DNA of 64,000 nt from Brachyhypopomus gauderio. Lineage: Eukaryota > Chordata > Actinopteri > Gymnotiformes > Hypopomidae. This document shows, in pieces, positions 1 to 9,382 of this stretch. The translations under genes were made by a program, and so were the position numbers. Numbering within the stretch: the first letter of the stretch is position 1; each line of letters begins with the position of its first letter. Location of the stretch: NCBI RefSeq assembly GCF_052324685.1, contig NW_027507046.1:62001-126000 (forward strand), read 5' to 3'. The notes under the pieces were generated by a model. It was not told the origin of the DNA, did not search any database, and saw nothing but the letters and a program-made list of their open reading frames with translations.

Positions 1-151
1 GACGTCTAAGGTTCTTCTCTATGGCTCATTGTTGTATGCTTTCACACTCAGCTTGTTTGCAGACTTAGCTTTACAAAGGGTCTAAAGAAAGAAGACAGAG
101 GAAGTCTGCAGGCAAGCCAAAGAATGAGAATGTACTTTAGTCTCCAATGTA

Positions 152-224
152 TGACCCAGATGGGACTCGAACCCACAATCCTCAGCTCCGAAGGCTGATG
201 CCTTATCCATTAGGCCACTGGGCT
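152..224 (-). tRNA. tRNA-Arg-TCG: tRNA-Arg (TCG), unit 1
   Basis: Adapter that would decode arginine CGA (and by wobble CGG) codons. Cloverleaf of the consensus copy: 7-bp acceptor GGCCCAG/CTGGGTC with one G2·T71 wobble; D-stem GCCT/AGGC; anticodon stem TCAGC/GCTGA with loop CTTCGGA, anticodon TCG; variable loop GGATT; T-stem GTGGG/CCCAT; loop TTCGAGT; discriminator A. The A box TGGCCTAATGGA and B box GGTTCGAGTCC are intact. No intron, no encoded CCA. This copy has A at position 1, so the 1-72 pair is lost. No T4 run occurs downstream on the transcribed strand for more than 350 bp, so termination is not obvious; TTCTTTCTTT about 60 nt downstream could serve as a weak signal. It lies in a 708-bp unit. 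The anticodon and family are clear; activity of this copy is not. Confidence 0.9.
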
Positions 225-392
225 ACTTTTGCTTTGCATAGTGCAGACTTTGAAGGTCTTCTCGACTATAGACTAGTTTTCAAATATATGCTGAAGCCAT
301 GCTTCTTTGCCACATAACCATGTTGGCAAGAGCTCAGCGCATAAGAGCGTGACGTTCGGAGAAAGAAAAGAACTCTCTACATTCCTTGTCTG
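225..392. other. Inter-tRNA spacer (tRNA-Arg 5' flank / tRNA-Gly 3' flank)
   Basis: This 168-bp spacer recurs in every unit. It contains the Gly terminator at its Gly-proximal end. Toward Arg, the minus strand has ATGCAAAG (one base from an octamer motif) within about 20 bp of the Arg 5' end, and a TATATTT stretch roughly 60-70 bp upstream. Whether either helps Pol III initiation is unknown. A second CRE-like TGACGTT lies near the terminator. Confidence 0.6.
366..369 (-). terminator. Pol III oligo-T terminator of tRNA-Gly (representative)
   Basis: On the transcribed strand a TTTT run begins 23 nt after the Gly discriminator base, inside a T-rich CTTTTCTTTC context. The same run occurs at offset 367-370 of the 710-bp units. 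T4 is the minimal vertebrate Pol III terminator. Confidence 0.75.
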
Positions 393-463
393 TGCGCCAG
401 CCGGGAATCGAACCCGGTTCACAAGAATGGGAATCTTGCATGATACCACTACACCACTGGCAC
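393..463 (-). tRNA. tRNA-Gly-CCC: tRNA-Gly (CCC), unit 1
   Basis: Adapter that would decode glycine GGG codons. Cloverleaf: acceptor GTGCCAG/CTGGCGC with a T2·G71 wobble; D-arm GTGTAGTGGTATCATG; anticodon stem CAAGA/TCTTG with loop TTCCCAT, anticodon CCC; variable loop TGAA; T-stem CCGGG/CCCGG; loop TTCGATT; discriminator A. The A box TGGTGTAGTGG and B box GGTTCGATTCC are intact. The D-arm and anticodon arm match the vertebrate tRNA-Gly-CCC sequence as I recall it. No intron, no encoded CCA. A T4 terminator lies 23 nt downstream. This is a consensus copy and should be transcribable by Pol III. Confidence 0.96.
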
Positions 464-861
464 CCTGCGCAGCTACTCTTTAGAGGTCGCCAAAAAGTAA
501 ACACCAATCACAGTGCTTTTCCATGAGCAATTTACACATCTTTTCAAGCCAGATCACATTTTCAGCTACTGTTTCATTTTTCCATGGACCTGTCCTTGAT
601 TTGCTCAATAACCACGTGAGACAGTACATCATGCTTTTCATTCCTCTTCGCTTCTCAGACAAGCATGCCATGTAGAGGTCAACAATGTTGTACTGTTCTG
701 CATGGGTTGACGTCTAAGGTTCTTCTCTATGGCTCATTGTTGTATGCTTTCACACTCAGCTTGTTTGCAGACTTAGCTTTACAAAGGGTCTAAAGAAAGA
801 AGACAGAGGAAGTCTGCAGGCAAGCCAAAGAATGAGAATGTACTCTTTAGTCTCCAATGTA
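464..861. other. Gene-free spacer between tRNA-Gly of one unit and tRNA-Arg of the next
   Basis: This ~398-bp stretch recurs in every unit. It holds an 8-bp palindrome CTGCGCAG next to the Gly 5' end, a CACGTG E-box, and the TGACGTC (CRE-like, 7 of 8 bases) at the unit junction. On the minus strand a T5 run lies about 30 bp upstream of Gly. The longest minus-strand open frame (about 63 codons) varies mostly at amino-acid-changing sites and is not supported as a gene. Confidence 0.7.
613..618. promoter_or_regulatory. CACGTG E-box, once per unit (representative)
   Basis: The palindromic core lies about 150 bp upstream of tRNA-Gly and is present in nearly all units (changed to CGCGTG in unit 16). 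It matches the core bound by MYC/MAX- or USF-type factors. Function is inferred from the motif alone and may be chance. Confidence 0.25.
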
Positions 862-934
862 TGACCCAGATGGGACTCGAACCCACAATACTCAGCTCCG
901 AAGGCTGATGCCTTATCCATTAGGCCACTGGGCC
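862..934 (-). tRNA. tRNA-Arg-TCG: tRNA-Arg (TCG), unit 2
   Basis: G45→T in the variable loop; all stems intact, including the G1-C72 pair. Confidence 0.95.
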
Positions 935-1102
935 ACTTTTGCTTTGCATAGTGCAGACTTTGAAGGTCTTCTCGACTATAGACTAGTTTTCAAATATATG
1001 CTGAAGCCATGCTTCTTTGCCACATAACCATGTTGGCAAGAGCTCAGCGCATAAGAGCGTGACATTCGGAGAAAGAAAAGAACTCTCTACATTCCTTGTC
1101 TG

Positions 1103-1173
1103 TGCGCCAGCCGGGAATCGAACCCGGTTCACAAGAATGGGAATCTTGCATGATACCACTACACCACTGGCAC
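1103..1173 (-). tRNA. tRNA-Gly-CCC: tRNA-Gly (CCC), unit 2
   Basis: Consensus Gly copy. Confidence 0.96.
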
Positions 1174-1569
1174 CCTGCGCAGCTACACTTTAGAGGTCGC
1201 CAAAAAGTAAACACCAATCACAGTGCTTTTCCATGAGCAATTTACACATCTTTTCAAGCCAGATCACATTTTCAGCTACTGTTTCATTTTTCCATGGACC
1301 TGTCCTTGATTTGCTCAATAACCACGTGAGACAGTACATCATGCTTTTCATTCCTCATCGCTTCTCAGATAAACATGCCATGTAGAGGACAACAATGTTG
1401 TACTGTTCTGCATGGGTTGACGTCTAAGGTTCTTCTCTATGGCTCATTGTTGTATGCTTTCACACTCAGCTTGTTTGCAGACTTAGCTTTACAAAGGGTC
1501 TAAAGAAAGAAGACAGAGGAAGTCTGCTGGCAAGCCAAAGAATGAGATTGTACTTTAGTCTCCAATGTA

Positions 1570-1642
1570 TGACCCAGATGGGACTCGAACCCACAATCCT
1601 CAGCTCCGAAGGCTGATGCCTTATCCATTAGGCCACTGGGCA
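1570..1642 (-). tRNA. tRNA-Arg-TCG: tRNA-Arg (TCG), unit 3
   Basis: In a 708-bp unit. T at position 1 removes the 1-72 pair; the rest is consensus. Confidence 0.88.
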
Positions 1643-1810
1643 CCTTTTGCTTTGCATAGTGCAGACTTTGAAGGTCTTCTCAACTATAGACTAGTTTTCA
1701 AATATATGCTGAAGCCATGCTTCTTTGCCACATAACCATGTTGGCAAGAGCTCAGCGCATAAGAGTGTGACGTTCGGAGAAAGAAAAGAACTCTCTACAT
1801 TCCATGTCTG

Positions 1811-1881
1811 TGCGCCAGCCGGGAATCGAACCCGGTTCACAAGAATGGGAATCTTGCATGATACCACTACACCACTGGCAC
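1811..1881 (-). tRNA. tRNA-Gly-CCC: tRNA-Gly (CCC), unit 3
   Basis: Consensus Gly copy. Confidence 0.96.
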
Positions 1882-2279
1882 CCTGCGCAGCTGCACTTTA
1901 GAGGTCGCCAAAAAGTAAACACCAATCACAGTGCTTTTCCATGAGCAATTTACACATCTTTTCAAGCCAGATCACATTTTCAGCTACTGTTTCATTTTTC
2001 CATGGACCTGTCCTTGACTTGCTCAATAACCACGTGAGACAGTACATCATGCTTTTCATTCCTCTTCGCTTCTCAGACAAACATGCCATGTAGAGGACAA
2101 CAATGTTGTACTGTTCTGCATGGGTTGACGTCTAAGGTTCTTCTCTATGGCTCATTGTTGTATGCTTTCACAGTCAGCTTGTTTGCAGACTTACCTTTAC
2201 AAAGGGTCTAAAGAAAGAAGATAGAGGAAGTCTGCAGGCAAGCCAAAGAATGAGAATGTACTCTTTAGTCTCCAATGTA

Positions 2280-2352
2280 TGACCCAGATGGGACTCGAAC
2301 CCACAATCCTCAGCTCCGAAGGCTGATGCCTTATCCATTAGGCCACTGGGCC
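2280..2352 (-). tRNA. tRNA-Arg-TCG: tRNA-Arg (TCG), unit 4
   Basis: Consensus Arg copy, all stems paired. Confidence 0.96.
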
Positions 2353-2520
2353 ACTTTTGCTTTGCATAGTGCAGACTTTGAAGGTCTTCTCGACTATAGA
2401 CTAGTTTTCAAATATATGCTGAAGCCATGCTTCTTTGCCACATAACCATGTTGGCAAGAGCTCAGCGCATAAGAGCGTGACGTTCGGAGAAAGAAAAGAA
2501 CTCTCTACATTCCTTGTCTG

Positions 2521-2591
2521 TGCGCCAGCCGGGAATCGAACCCGGTTCACAAGAATGGGAATCTTGCATGATACCACTACACCACTGGCAC
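2521..2591 (-). tRNA. tRNA-Gly-CCC: tRNA-Gly (CCC), unit 4
   Basis: Consensus Gly copy. Confidence 0.96.
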
Positions 2592-2989
2592 CCTGCGCAG
2601 CTACTCTTTAGAGGTCGCCAAAAAGTAAACACCAATCACAGTGCTTTTCCATGAGCAATTTACACATCTTTTCAAGCCAGATCACATTTTCAGCTACTGT
2701 TTCATTTTTCCATGGACCTGTCCTTGATTTGCTCAATAACCACGTGAGACAGTACATCATGCTTTTCATTCCTCTTCGCTTCTCAGACAAGCATGCCATG
2801 TAGAGGTCAACAATGTTGTACTGTTCTGCATGGGTTGACGTCTAAGGTTCTTCTCTATGGCTCATTGTTGTATGCTTTCACACTCAGCTTGTTTGCAGAC
2901 TTAGCTTTACAAAGGGTCTAAAGAAAGAAGACAGAGGAAGTCTGCAGGCAAGCCAAAGAATGAGAATGTACTCTTTAGTCTCTAATGTA

Positions 2990-3062
2990 TGACCCAGATG
3001 GGACTCGAACCCACAATCCTCAGCTCCGAAGGCTGATGCCTTATCCATTAGGCCACTGGGCC
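2990..3062 (-). tRNA. tRNA-Arg-TCG: tRNA-Arg (TCG), unit 5
   Basis: Consensus Arg copy. Confidence 0.96.
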
Positions 3063-3230
3063 ACTTTTGCTTTGCATAGTGCAGACTTTGAAGGTCTTCT
3101 CGACTATAGACTAGTTTTCAAATATATGCTGAAGCCATGCTTCTTTGCCACATAACCATGTTGGCAAGAGCTCAGCACATAAGAGCGTGACGTTCGGAGA
3201 AAGAAAAGTACTCTCTACATTCCTTGTCTG

Positions 3231-3301
3231 TGCGCCAGCCGGGAATCGAACCCGGTTCACAAGAATGGGAATCTTGCATGATACCACTACACCACTGGCA
3301 C
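3231..3301 (-). tRNA. tRNA-Gly-CCC: tRNA-Gly (CCC), unit 5
   Basis: Consensus Gly copy. The single extra base of this 711-bp unit lies upstream of the gene. Confidence 0.96.
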
Positions 3302-3700
3302 CCTGCGCAGCTAAACTTTTAGAGGTCGCCAAAAAGTAAACACCAATCACAGTGCTTTTCCATGAGCAATTTACACATCTTTTCAAGCCAGATCACATTT
3401 TCAGCTACTGTTTCATTTTTCCATGGACCTGTCCTTGATTTGCTCAATAACCACGTGAGACAGTACATCATGCTTTTCATTCCTCTTCGCTTCTCAGACA
3501 AGCATGCCATGTAGAGGACAACAATGTTGTACTGTTCTGCATGGGTTGACGTCTAAGGTTCTTCTCTATGGCTCATTGTTGTATGCTTTCACAGTCAGCT
3601 TGTTTGCAGACTTACCTTTACAAAGGGTCTAAAGAAAGAAGACAGAGGAAGTCTGCAGGCAAGCCAAAGAATGAGAATGTACTCTTTAGTCTCCAATGTA

Positions 3701-3773
3701 TGACCCAGATGGGACTCGAACCCACAATCCTCAGCTCCGAAGGCTGATGCCTTATCCATTAGGCCACTGGGCC
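3701..3773 (-). tRNA. tRNA-Arg-TCG: tRNA-Arg (TCG), unit 6
   Basis: Consensus Arg copy. Confidence 0.96.
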
Positions 3774-3941
3774 ACTTTTGCTTTGCATAGTGCAGACTTT
3801 GAAGGTCTTCTCGACTATAGACTAGTTTTCAAATATATGCTGAAGCCATGCTTCTTTGCCACATAACCATGTTGGCAAGAGCTCAGCGCATAAGAGCGTG
3901 ACGTTCGGAGAAAGAAAAGTACTCTCTAGATTCCTTGTCTG

Positions 3942-4012
3942 TGCGCCAGCCGGGAATCGAACCCGGTTCACAAGAATGGGAATCTTGCATGATACCACTA
4001 CACCACTGGCAC
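3942..4012 (-). tRNA. tRNA-Gly-CCC: tRNA-Gly (CCC), unit 6
   Basis: Consensus Gly copy. Confidence 0.96.
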
Positions 4013-4410
4013 CCTGCGCAGCTACTCTTTAGAGGTCGCCAAAAAGTAAACACCAATCACAGTGCTTTTCCATGAGCAATTTACACATCTTTTCAAGCCA
4101 GATCACATTTTCAGCTACTGTTTCATTTTTCCATGGACCTGTCCTTGATTTGCTCAATAACCACGTGAGACAGTACATCATGCTTTTCATTCCTCTTAGC
4201 TTCTCAGACAAGCATGCCATGTAGAGGTCAGCAATGTTGTACTGTTCTGCATGGGTTGACGTCTAAGGTTCTTCTCTATGGCTCATTGTTGTATGCTTTC
4301 ACACTCAGCTTGTTTGCAGACTTACCTTTACAAAGGGTCTAAAGAAAGAAGATAGAGGAAGTCTGCAGGCAAGCCAAAGAATGAGAATGTACTCTTTAGT
4401 CTCCAATGTA

Positions 4411-4483
4411 TGACCCAGATGGGACTCGAACCCACAATCCTCAGCTCCGAAGGCTGATGCCTTATCCATTAGACCACTGGGCC
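4411..4483 (-). tRNA. tRNA-Arg-TCG: tRNA-Arg (TCG), unit 7
   Basis: C11→T in the D-stem, kept as a wobble with G24; also within the A box at a position that tolerates T. Confidence 0.94.
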
Positions 4484-4651
4484 ACTTTTGCTTTGCATAG
4501 TGCAGACTTTGAAGGTCTTCTCGACTATAGACTAGTTTTCAAATATATGCTGAAGCCATGCTTCTTTGCCACATAACCATGTTGGCAAGAGCTCAGCGCA
4601 TAAGAGCGTGACGTTCGGAGAAAGAAAAGTACTCTCTACATTCCTTGTCTG

Positions 4652-4722
4652 TGCGCCAGCCGGGAATCGAACCCGGTTCACAAGAATGGGAATCTTGCAT
4701 GATACCACTACACCACTGGCAC
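4652..4722 (-). tRNA. tRNA-Gly-CCC: tRNA-Gly (CCC), unit 7
   Basis: Consensus Gly copy. Confidence 0.96.
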
Positions 4723-5120
4723 CCTGCGCAGCTAAACTTTAGAGGTTGCCAAAAAGTAAACACTAATCACAGTGCTTTTCCATGAGCAATTTACACATCT
4801 TTTCAAGCCAGATCACATTTTCAGCTACTGTTTCATTTTTCCATGGACCTGTCCTTGATTTGCTCAATAACCACGTGAGACAGTACATCATGCTTTTCAT
4901 TCCTCTTCGCTTCTCAGACAAACATGCCATGTAGAGGTCAACAATGTTGTACTGTTCTGCATGGGTTGACGTCTAAGGTTCTTCTCTATGGCTCATTGTT
5001 GTATGCTTTCACACTTAGCTTGTTTGCAGACTTACCTTTACAAAGGGTCTAAAGAAAGAAGATAGAGGAAGTCTGCAGGCAAGCCAAAGAATGAGAATGT
5101 ACTGTTTAGTCTCCAATGTA

Positions 5121-5193
5121 TGACCCAGATGGGACTCGAACCCACAATCCTCAGCTCCGAAGGCTGATGCCTTATCCATTAGGCCACTAGACC
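5121..5193 (-). tRNA. tRNA-Arg-TCG: tRNA-Arg (TCG), unit 8
   Basis: C3→T and C5→T; with G2·T71 the acceptor stem has three wobble pairs. Confidence 0.92.
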
Positions 5194-5361
5194 ACTTTTG
5201 CTTTGCATAGTGCAGACTTTGAAGGTCTTCTCGACTATAGACTAGTTTTCAAATATATGCTGAAGCCATGCTTCTTTTGCACATAACCATGTTGGCAAGA
5301 GCTCAGCGCATAAGAGTGTGAAGTTCGGAGAAAGAAAAGTACTCTCTACATTCCTTGTCTG

Positions 5362-5432
5362 TGCGCCAGCCGGGAATCGAACCCGGTTCACAAGAATGGG
5401 AATCTTGCATGATACCACTACACCACTGGCAC
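5362..5432 (-). tRNA. tRNA-Gly-CCC: tRNA-Gly (CCC), unit 8
   Basis: Consensus Gly copy. Two extra A bases of this 712-bp unit lie upstream. Confidence 0.96.
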
Positions 5433-5832
5433 CCTGCGCAGCTAAAAACTTTAGAGGTCGCCAAAAAGTAAACACCAATCACAGTGCTTTTCCATGAGCA
5501 ATTTACACATCTTTTCAAGCCAGATCACATTTTCAGCTACTGTTTCATTTTTCCATGGACCTGTCCTTGATTTGCTCAATAACCACGTGAGACAGTACAT
5601 CATGCTTTTCATTCCTCTTCGCTTCTCAGACAAACATGCCATGTAGAGGTCAGCAATGTTGTACTGTTCTGCATGGGTTGACGTCTAAGGTTCTTCTCTA
5701 TGGCTCATTGTTGTATGCTTTCACAGTCAGCTTGTTTGCAGACTTACCTTTACAAAGGGTCTAAAGAAAGAAGATAGAGGAAGTCTGCAGGCAAGCCAAA
5801 GAATGAGAATGTACTCTTTAGTCTCCAATGTA

Positions 5833-5905
5833 TGACCCAGATGGGACTCGAACCCACAATCCTCAGCTCCGCAGGCTGATGCCTTATCCATTAGACCACT
5901 GGGCC
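5833..5905 (-). tRNA. tRNA-Arg with changed anticodon GCG, unit 9
   Basis: T34→G changes the anticodon from TCG to GCG, the only such change in the array. C11→T is also present. Arginine identity elements C35 and G36 are kept, so it would still be read as Arg (CGC/CGT codons). Eukaryotes normally read these with ACG (inosine), so a GCG gene is unusual. Confidence 0.88.
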
Positions 5906-6073
5906 ACTTTTGCTTTGCATAGTGCAGACTTTGAAGGTCTTCTCGACTATAGACTAGTTTTCAAATATATGCTGAAGCCATGCTTCTTTGCCACATAACC
6001 ATGTTGGCAAGAGCTCAGCGCATAAGAGTGTGACGTTCGGAGAAAGAAAAGTACTCTCTACATTCCTTGTCTG

Positions 6074-6144
6074 TGCGCCAGCCGGGAATCGAACCCGGTT
6101 CACAAGAATGGGAATCTTGCATGATACCACTACACCACTGGCAC
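6074..6144 (-). tRNA. tRNA-Gly-CCC: tRNA-Gly (CCC), unit 9
   Basis: Consensus Gly copy. Confidence 0.96.
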
Positions 6145-6542
6145 CCTGCGCAGCTAAACTTTAGAGGTCGCCAAAAAGTAAACACCAATCACAGTGCTTT
6201 TCCATGAGCAATTTACACATCTTTTCAAGCCAGATCACATTTTCAGCTACTGTTTCATTTTTCCATGGACCTGTCCTTGATTTGCTCAATAACCACGTGA
6301 GACAGTACATCATGCTTTTCATTCCTCTTCGCTTCTCAGACAAACATGCCATGTAGAGGTCAACAATGTTGTACTGTTCTGCATGGGTTGACGTCTAAGG
6401 TTCTTCTCTATGGCTCATTGTTGTATGCTTTCACACTTAGCTTGTTTGCAGACTTACCTTTACAAAGGGTCTAAAGAAAGAAGATAGAGGAAGTCTGCAG
6501 GCAAGCCAAAGAATGAGAATGTACTCTTTAGTCTCCAATGTA

Positions 6543-6615
6543 TGACCCAGATGGGACTCGAACCCACAATCCTCAGCTCCGAAGGCTGATGCCTTATCCA
6601 TTAGACCACTGGGCC
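6543..6615 (-). tRNA. tRNA-Arg-TCG: tRNA-Arg (TCG), unit 10
   Basis: C11→T (D-stem wobble). Confidence 0.94.
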
Positions 6616-6783
6616 ACTTTTGCTTTGCATAGTGCAGACTTTGAAGGTCTTCTCGACTATAGACTAGTTTTCAAATATATGCTGAAGCCATGCTTCTTTT
6701 GCACATAACCATGTTGGCAAGAGCTCAGCGCATAAAAGCGTGACGTTCGGAGAAAGAAAAGTACTCTCTACATTCCTTGTCTG

Positions 6784-6854
6784 TGCGCCAGCCGGGAATC
6801 GAACCCGGTTCACAAGAATGGGAATCTTGCATGATACCACTACACCACTGGCAC
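6784..6854 (-). tRNA. tRNA-Gly-CCC: tRNA-Gly (CCC), unit 10
   Basis: Consensus Gly copy. Confidence 0.96.
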
Positions 6855-7252
6855 CCTGCGCAGCTACTCTTTAGAGGTCGCCAAAAAGTAAACACCAATC
6901 ACAGTGCTATTCCATGAGGAATTTACACATCTTTTCAAGCCAGATCACATTTTCAGCTACTGTTTCATTTTTCCATGGACCTGTCCTTGATTTGCTCAAT
7001 AACCACGTGAGACAGTACATCATGCTTTTCATTCCTCTTCGCTTCTCAGACAAGCATGCCATGTAGAGGTCAACAATGTTGTACTGTTCTGCATGGGTTG
7101 ACGTCTAAGGTTCTTCTCTATGGCTCATTGTTGTATGCTTTCACACTCAGCTTGTTTGCAGACTTAGCTTTACAAAGGGTCTAAAGAAAGAAGACAGAGG
7201 AAGTCTGCAGGCAAGCCAAAGAATGAGAATGTACTCTTTAGTCTCCAATGTA

Positions 7253-7325
7253 TGACCCAGATGGGACTCGAACCCACAATCCTCAGCTCCGAAGGCTGAT
7301 GCCTTATCCATTAGGCCACTGGGCC
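7253..7325 (-). tRNA. tRNA-Arg-TCG: tRNA-Arg (TCG), unit 11
   Basis: Consensus Arg copy. Confidence 0.96.
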
Positions 7326-7493
7326 ACTTTTGCTTTGCATAGTGCAGACTTTGAAGGTCTTCTCGACTATAGACTAGTTTTCAAATATATGCTGAAGCCA
7401 TGCTTCTTTGCCACATAACCATGTTGGCAGGAGCTCAGCGCATAAGAGCGTGACGTTCGGAGAAAGAAAAGAACTCTCTACATTCCATGTCTG

Positions 7494-7564
7494 TGCGCCA
7501 GCCGGGAATCGAACCCGGTTCACAAAAATGGGAATCTTGCATGATACCACTACACCACTGGCAC
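7494..7564 (-). tRNA. tRNA-Gly-CCC: tRNA-Gly (CCC) with internal T5, unit 11
   Basis: C40→T turns the anticodon-stem strand into a T5 run (7524-7528). The G30·T40 wobble keeps the stem, but T5 is a Pol III terminator inside the gene, so full-length product is doubtful. Confidence 0.82.
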
Positions 7565-7962
7565 CCTGCGCAGCTACACTTTAGAGGTCGCCAAAAAGTA
7601 AACACCAATCACAGTGCTTTTCCATGAGCAATTTACACATCTTTTCAAGCCAGATCACATTTTCAGCTACTGTTTCATTTTTCCATGGACCTGTCCTTGA
7701 CTTGCTCAATAACCACGTGAGACAGTACATCATGCTTTTCATTCCTCTTCGCTTCTCAGACAAACATGCCATGTAGAGGACAACAATGTTGTACTGTTCT
7801 GCATGGGTTGACGTCTAAGGTTCTTCTCTATGGCTCATTGTTGTATGCTTTCACAGTCAGCTTGTTTGCAGACTTACCTTTACAAAGGGTCTAAAGAAAG
7901 AAGACAGAGGAAGTCTGCAGGCAAGCCAAAGAATGAGAATGTACTCTTTAGTCTCCAATGTA

Positions 7963-8035
7963 TGACCCAGATGGGACTCGAACCCACAATCCTCAGCTCC
8001 GAAGGCTGATGCCTTATCCATTAGGCCACTGGGCC
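7963..8035 (-). tRNA. tRNA-Arg-TCG: tRNA-Arg (TCG), unit 12
   Basis: Consensus Arg copy. Confidence 0.96.
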
Positions 8036-8203
8036 ACTTTTGCTTTGCATAGTGCAGACTTTGAAGGTCTTCTCGACTATAGACTAGTTTTCAAATATAT
8101 GCTGAAGCCATGCTTCTTTTGCACATAACCATGTTGGCAAGAGCTCAGCGCATAAGAGTGTGAAGTTCGGAGAAAGAAAAGAACTCTCTACATTCCTTGT
8201 CTG

Positions 8204-8274
8204 TGCGCCAGCCGGGAATCGAACCTGGTTCACAAGAATGGGAATCTTGCATGATACCACTACACCACTGGCAC
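8204..8274 (-). tRNA. tRNA-Gly-CCC: tRNA-Gly (CCC), unit 12
   Basis: G51→A leaves an A51·C63 mismatch in the middle of the T-stem; the B box is untouched. Confidence 0.88.
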
Positions 8275-8672
8275 CCTGCGCAGCTAAACTTTAGAGGTCG
8301 CCAAAAAGTAAACACCAATCACAGTGCTTTTCCATGAGCAATTTACACATCTTTTCAAGCCAGATCACATTTTCAGCTACTGTTTCATTTTTCCATGGAC
8401 CTGTCCTTGATTTGCTCAATAACCACGTGAGACAGTACATCATGCTTTTCATTCCTCTTCGCTTCTCAGACAAACATGCCATGTAGAGGTCAGCAATGTT
8501 GTACTGTTCTGCATGGGTTGACGTCTAAGGTTCTTCTCTATGGCTCATTGTTGTATGCTTTCACACTCAGCTTGTTTGCAGACTTACCTTTACAAAGGGT
8601 CTAAAGAAAGAAGATAGAGGAAGTCTGCAGGCAAGCCAAAGAATGAGAATGTACTCTTTAGTCTCCAATGTA

Positions 8673-8745
8673 TGACCCAGATGGGACTCGAACCCACAAT
8701 CCTCAGCTCCGAAGGCTGATGCCTTATCCATTAGACCACTGGGCC
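8673..8745 (-). tRNA. tRNA-Arg-TCG: tRNA-Arg (TCG), unit 13
   Basis: C11→T (D-stem wobble). Confidence 0.94.
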
Positions 8746-8913
8746 ACTTTTGCTTTGCATAGTGCAGACTTTGAAGGTCTTCTCGACTATAGACTAGTTT
8801 TCAAATATATGCTGAAGCCATGCTTCTTTGCCACATAACCATGTTGGCAAGAGCTCAGCGCATAAGAGCGTGACGTTCGGAGAAAGAAAAGTACTCTCTA
8901 CATTCCTTGTCTG

Positions 8914-8984
8914 TGCGCCAGCCGGGAATCGAACCCGGTTCACAAGAATGGGAATCTTGCATGATACCACTACACCACTGGCAC
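8914..8984 (-). tRNA. tRNA-Gly-CCC: tRNA-Gly (CCC), unit 13
   Basis: Consensus Gly copy. Confidence 0.96.
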
Positions 8985-9382
8985 CCTGCGCAGCTAAACT
9001 TTAGAGGTTGCCAAAAAGTAAACACTAATCACAGTGCTTTTCCATGAGCAATTTACACATCTTTTCAAGCCAGATCACATTTTCAGCTACTGTTTCATTT
9101 TTCCATGGACCTGTCCTTGATTTGCTCAATAACCACGTGAGACAGTACATCATGCTTTTCATTCCTCTTCGCTTCTCAGACAAACATGCCATGTAGAGGT
9201 CAACAATGTTGTACTGTTCTGCATGGGTTGACGTCTAAGGTTCTTCTCTATGGCTCATTGTTGTATGCTTTCACACTTAGCTTGTTTGCAGACTTACCTT
9301 TACAAAGGGTCTAAAGAAAGAAGATAGAGGAAGTCTGCAGGCAAGCCAAAGAATGAGAATGTACTGTTTAGTCTCCAATGTA

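Larger units (their letters stand above)
709..1418 (-). repeat. Representative 710-bp repeat unit (unit 2)
   Basis: This unit is given as the map for all others. From its start: gene-free flank 153 bp, tRNA-Arg 73 bp, inter-tRNA spacer 168 bp, tRNA-Gly 71 bp, spacer 245 bp. Transcription of both genes runs toward lower coordinates, so Gly is upstream of Arg within the unit. No third tRNA was found: the only B-box-like motifs in the unit are those of the two genes. Confidence 0.95.

Noticed and set aside
226-310. Upstream TATA plus octamer-like promoter for tRNA-Arg, as in tRNA-Sec
   Set aside because: The ATGCAAAG motif is one base off the octamer and sits too close to the gene; the TATATTT is too far upstream for a -30 TATA. 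Kept only as a note in the spacer entry.
480-671. A 63-codon minus-strand open frame (MACLSEK... start) recurring in most units
   Set aside because: It recurs only because the unit recurs. Differences between copies are mostly amino-acid changing (R/L, R/S, K/N, W/R), several units lose it by stops or altered bases, and no known domain is visible. It lies in the spacer upstream of tRNA-Gly.
3111-3386. Longer open frames in units 5 and 8 on the minus strand and unit 5 on the plus strand
   Set aside because: They run across the tRNA-Gly gene and exist only through chance single-base differences or length changes in those units; sibling units lack them.
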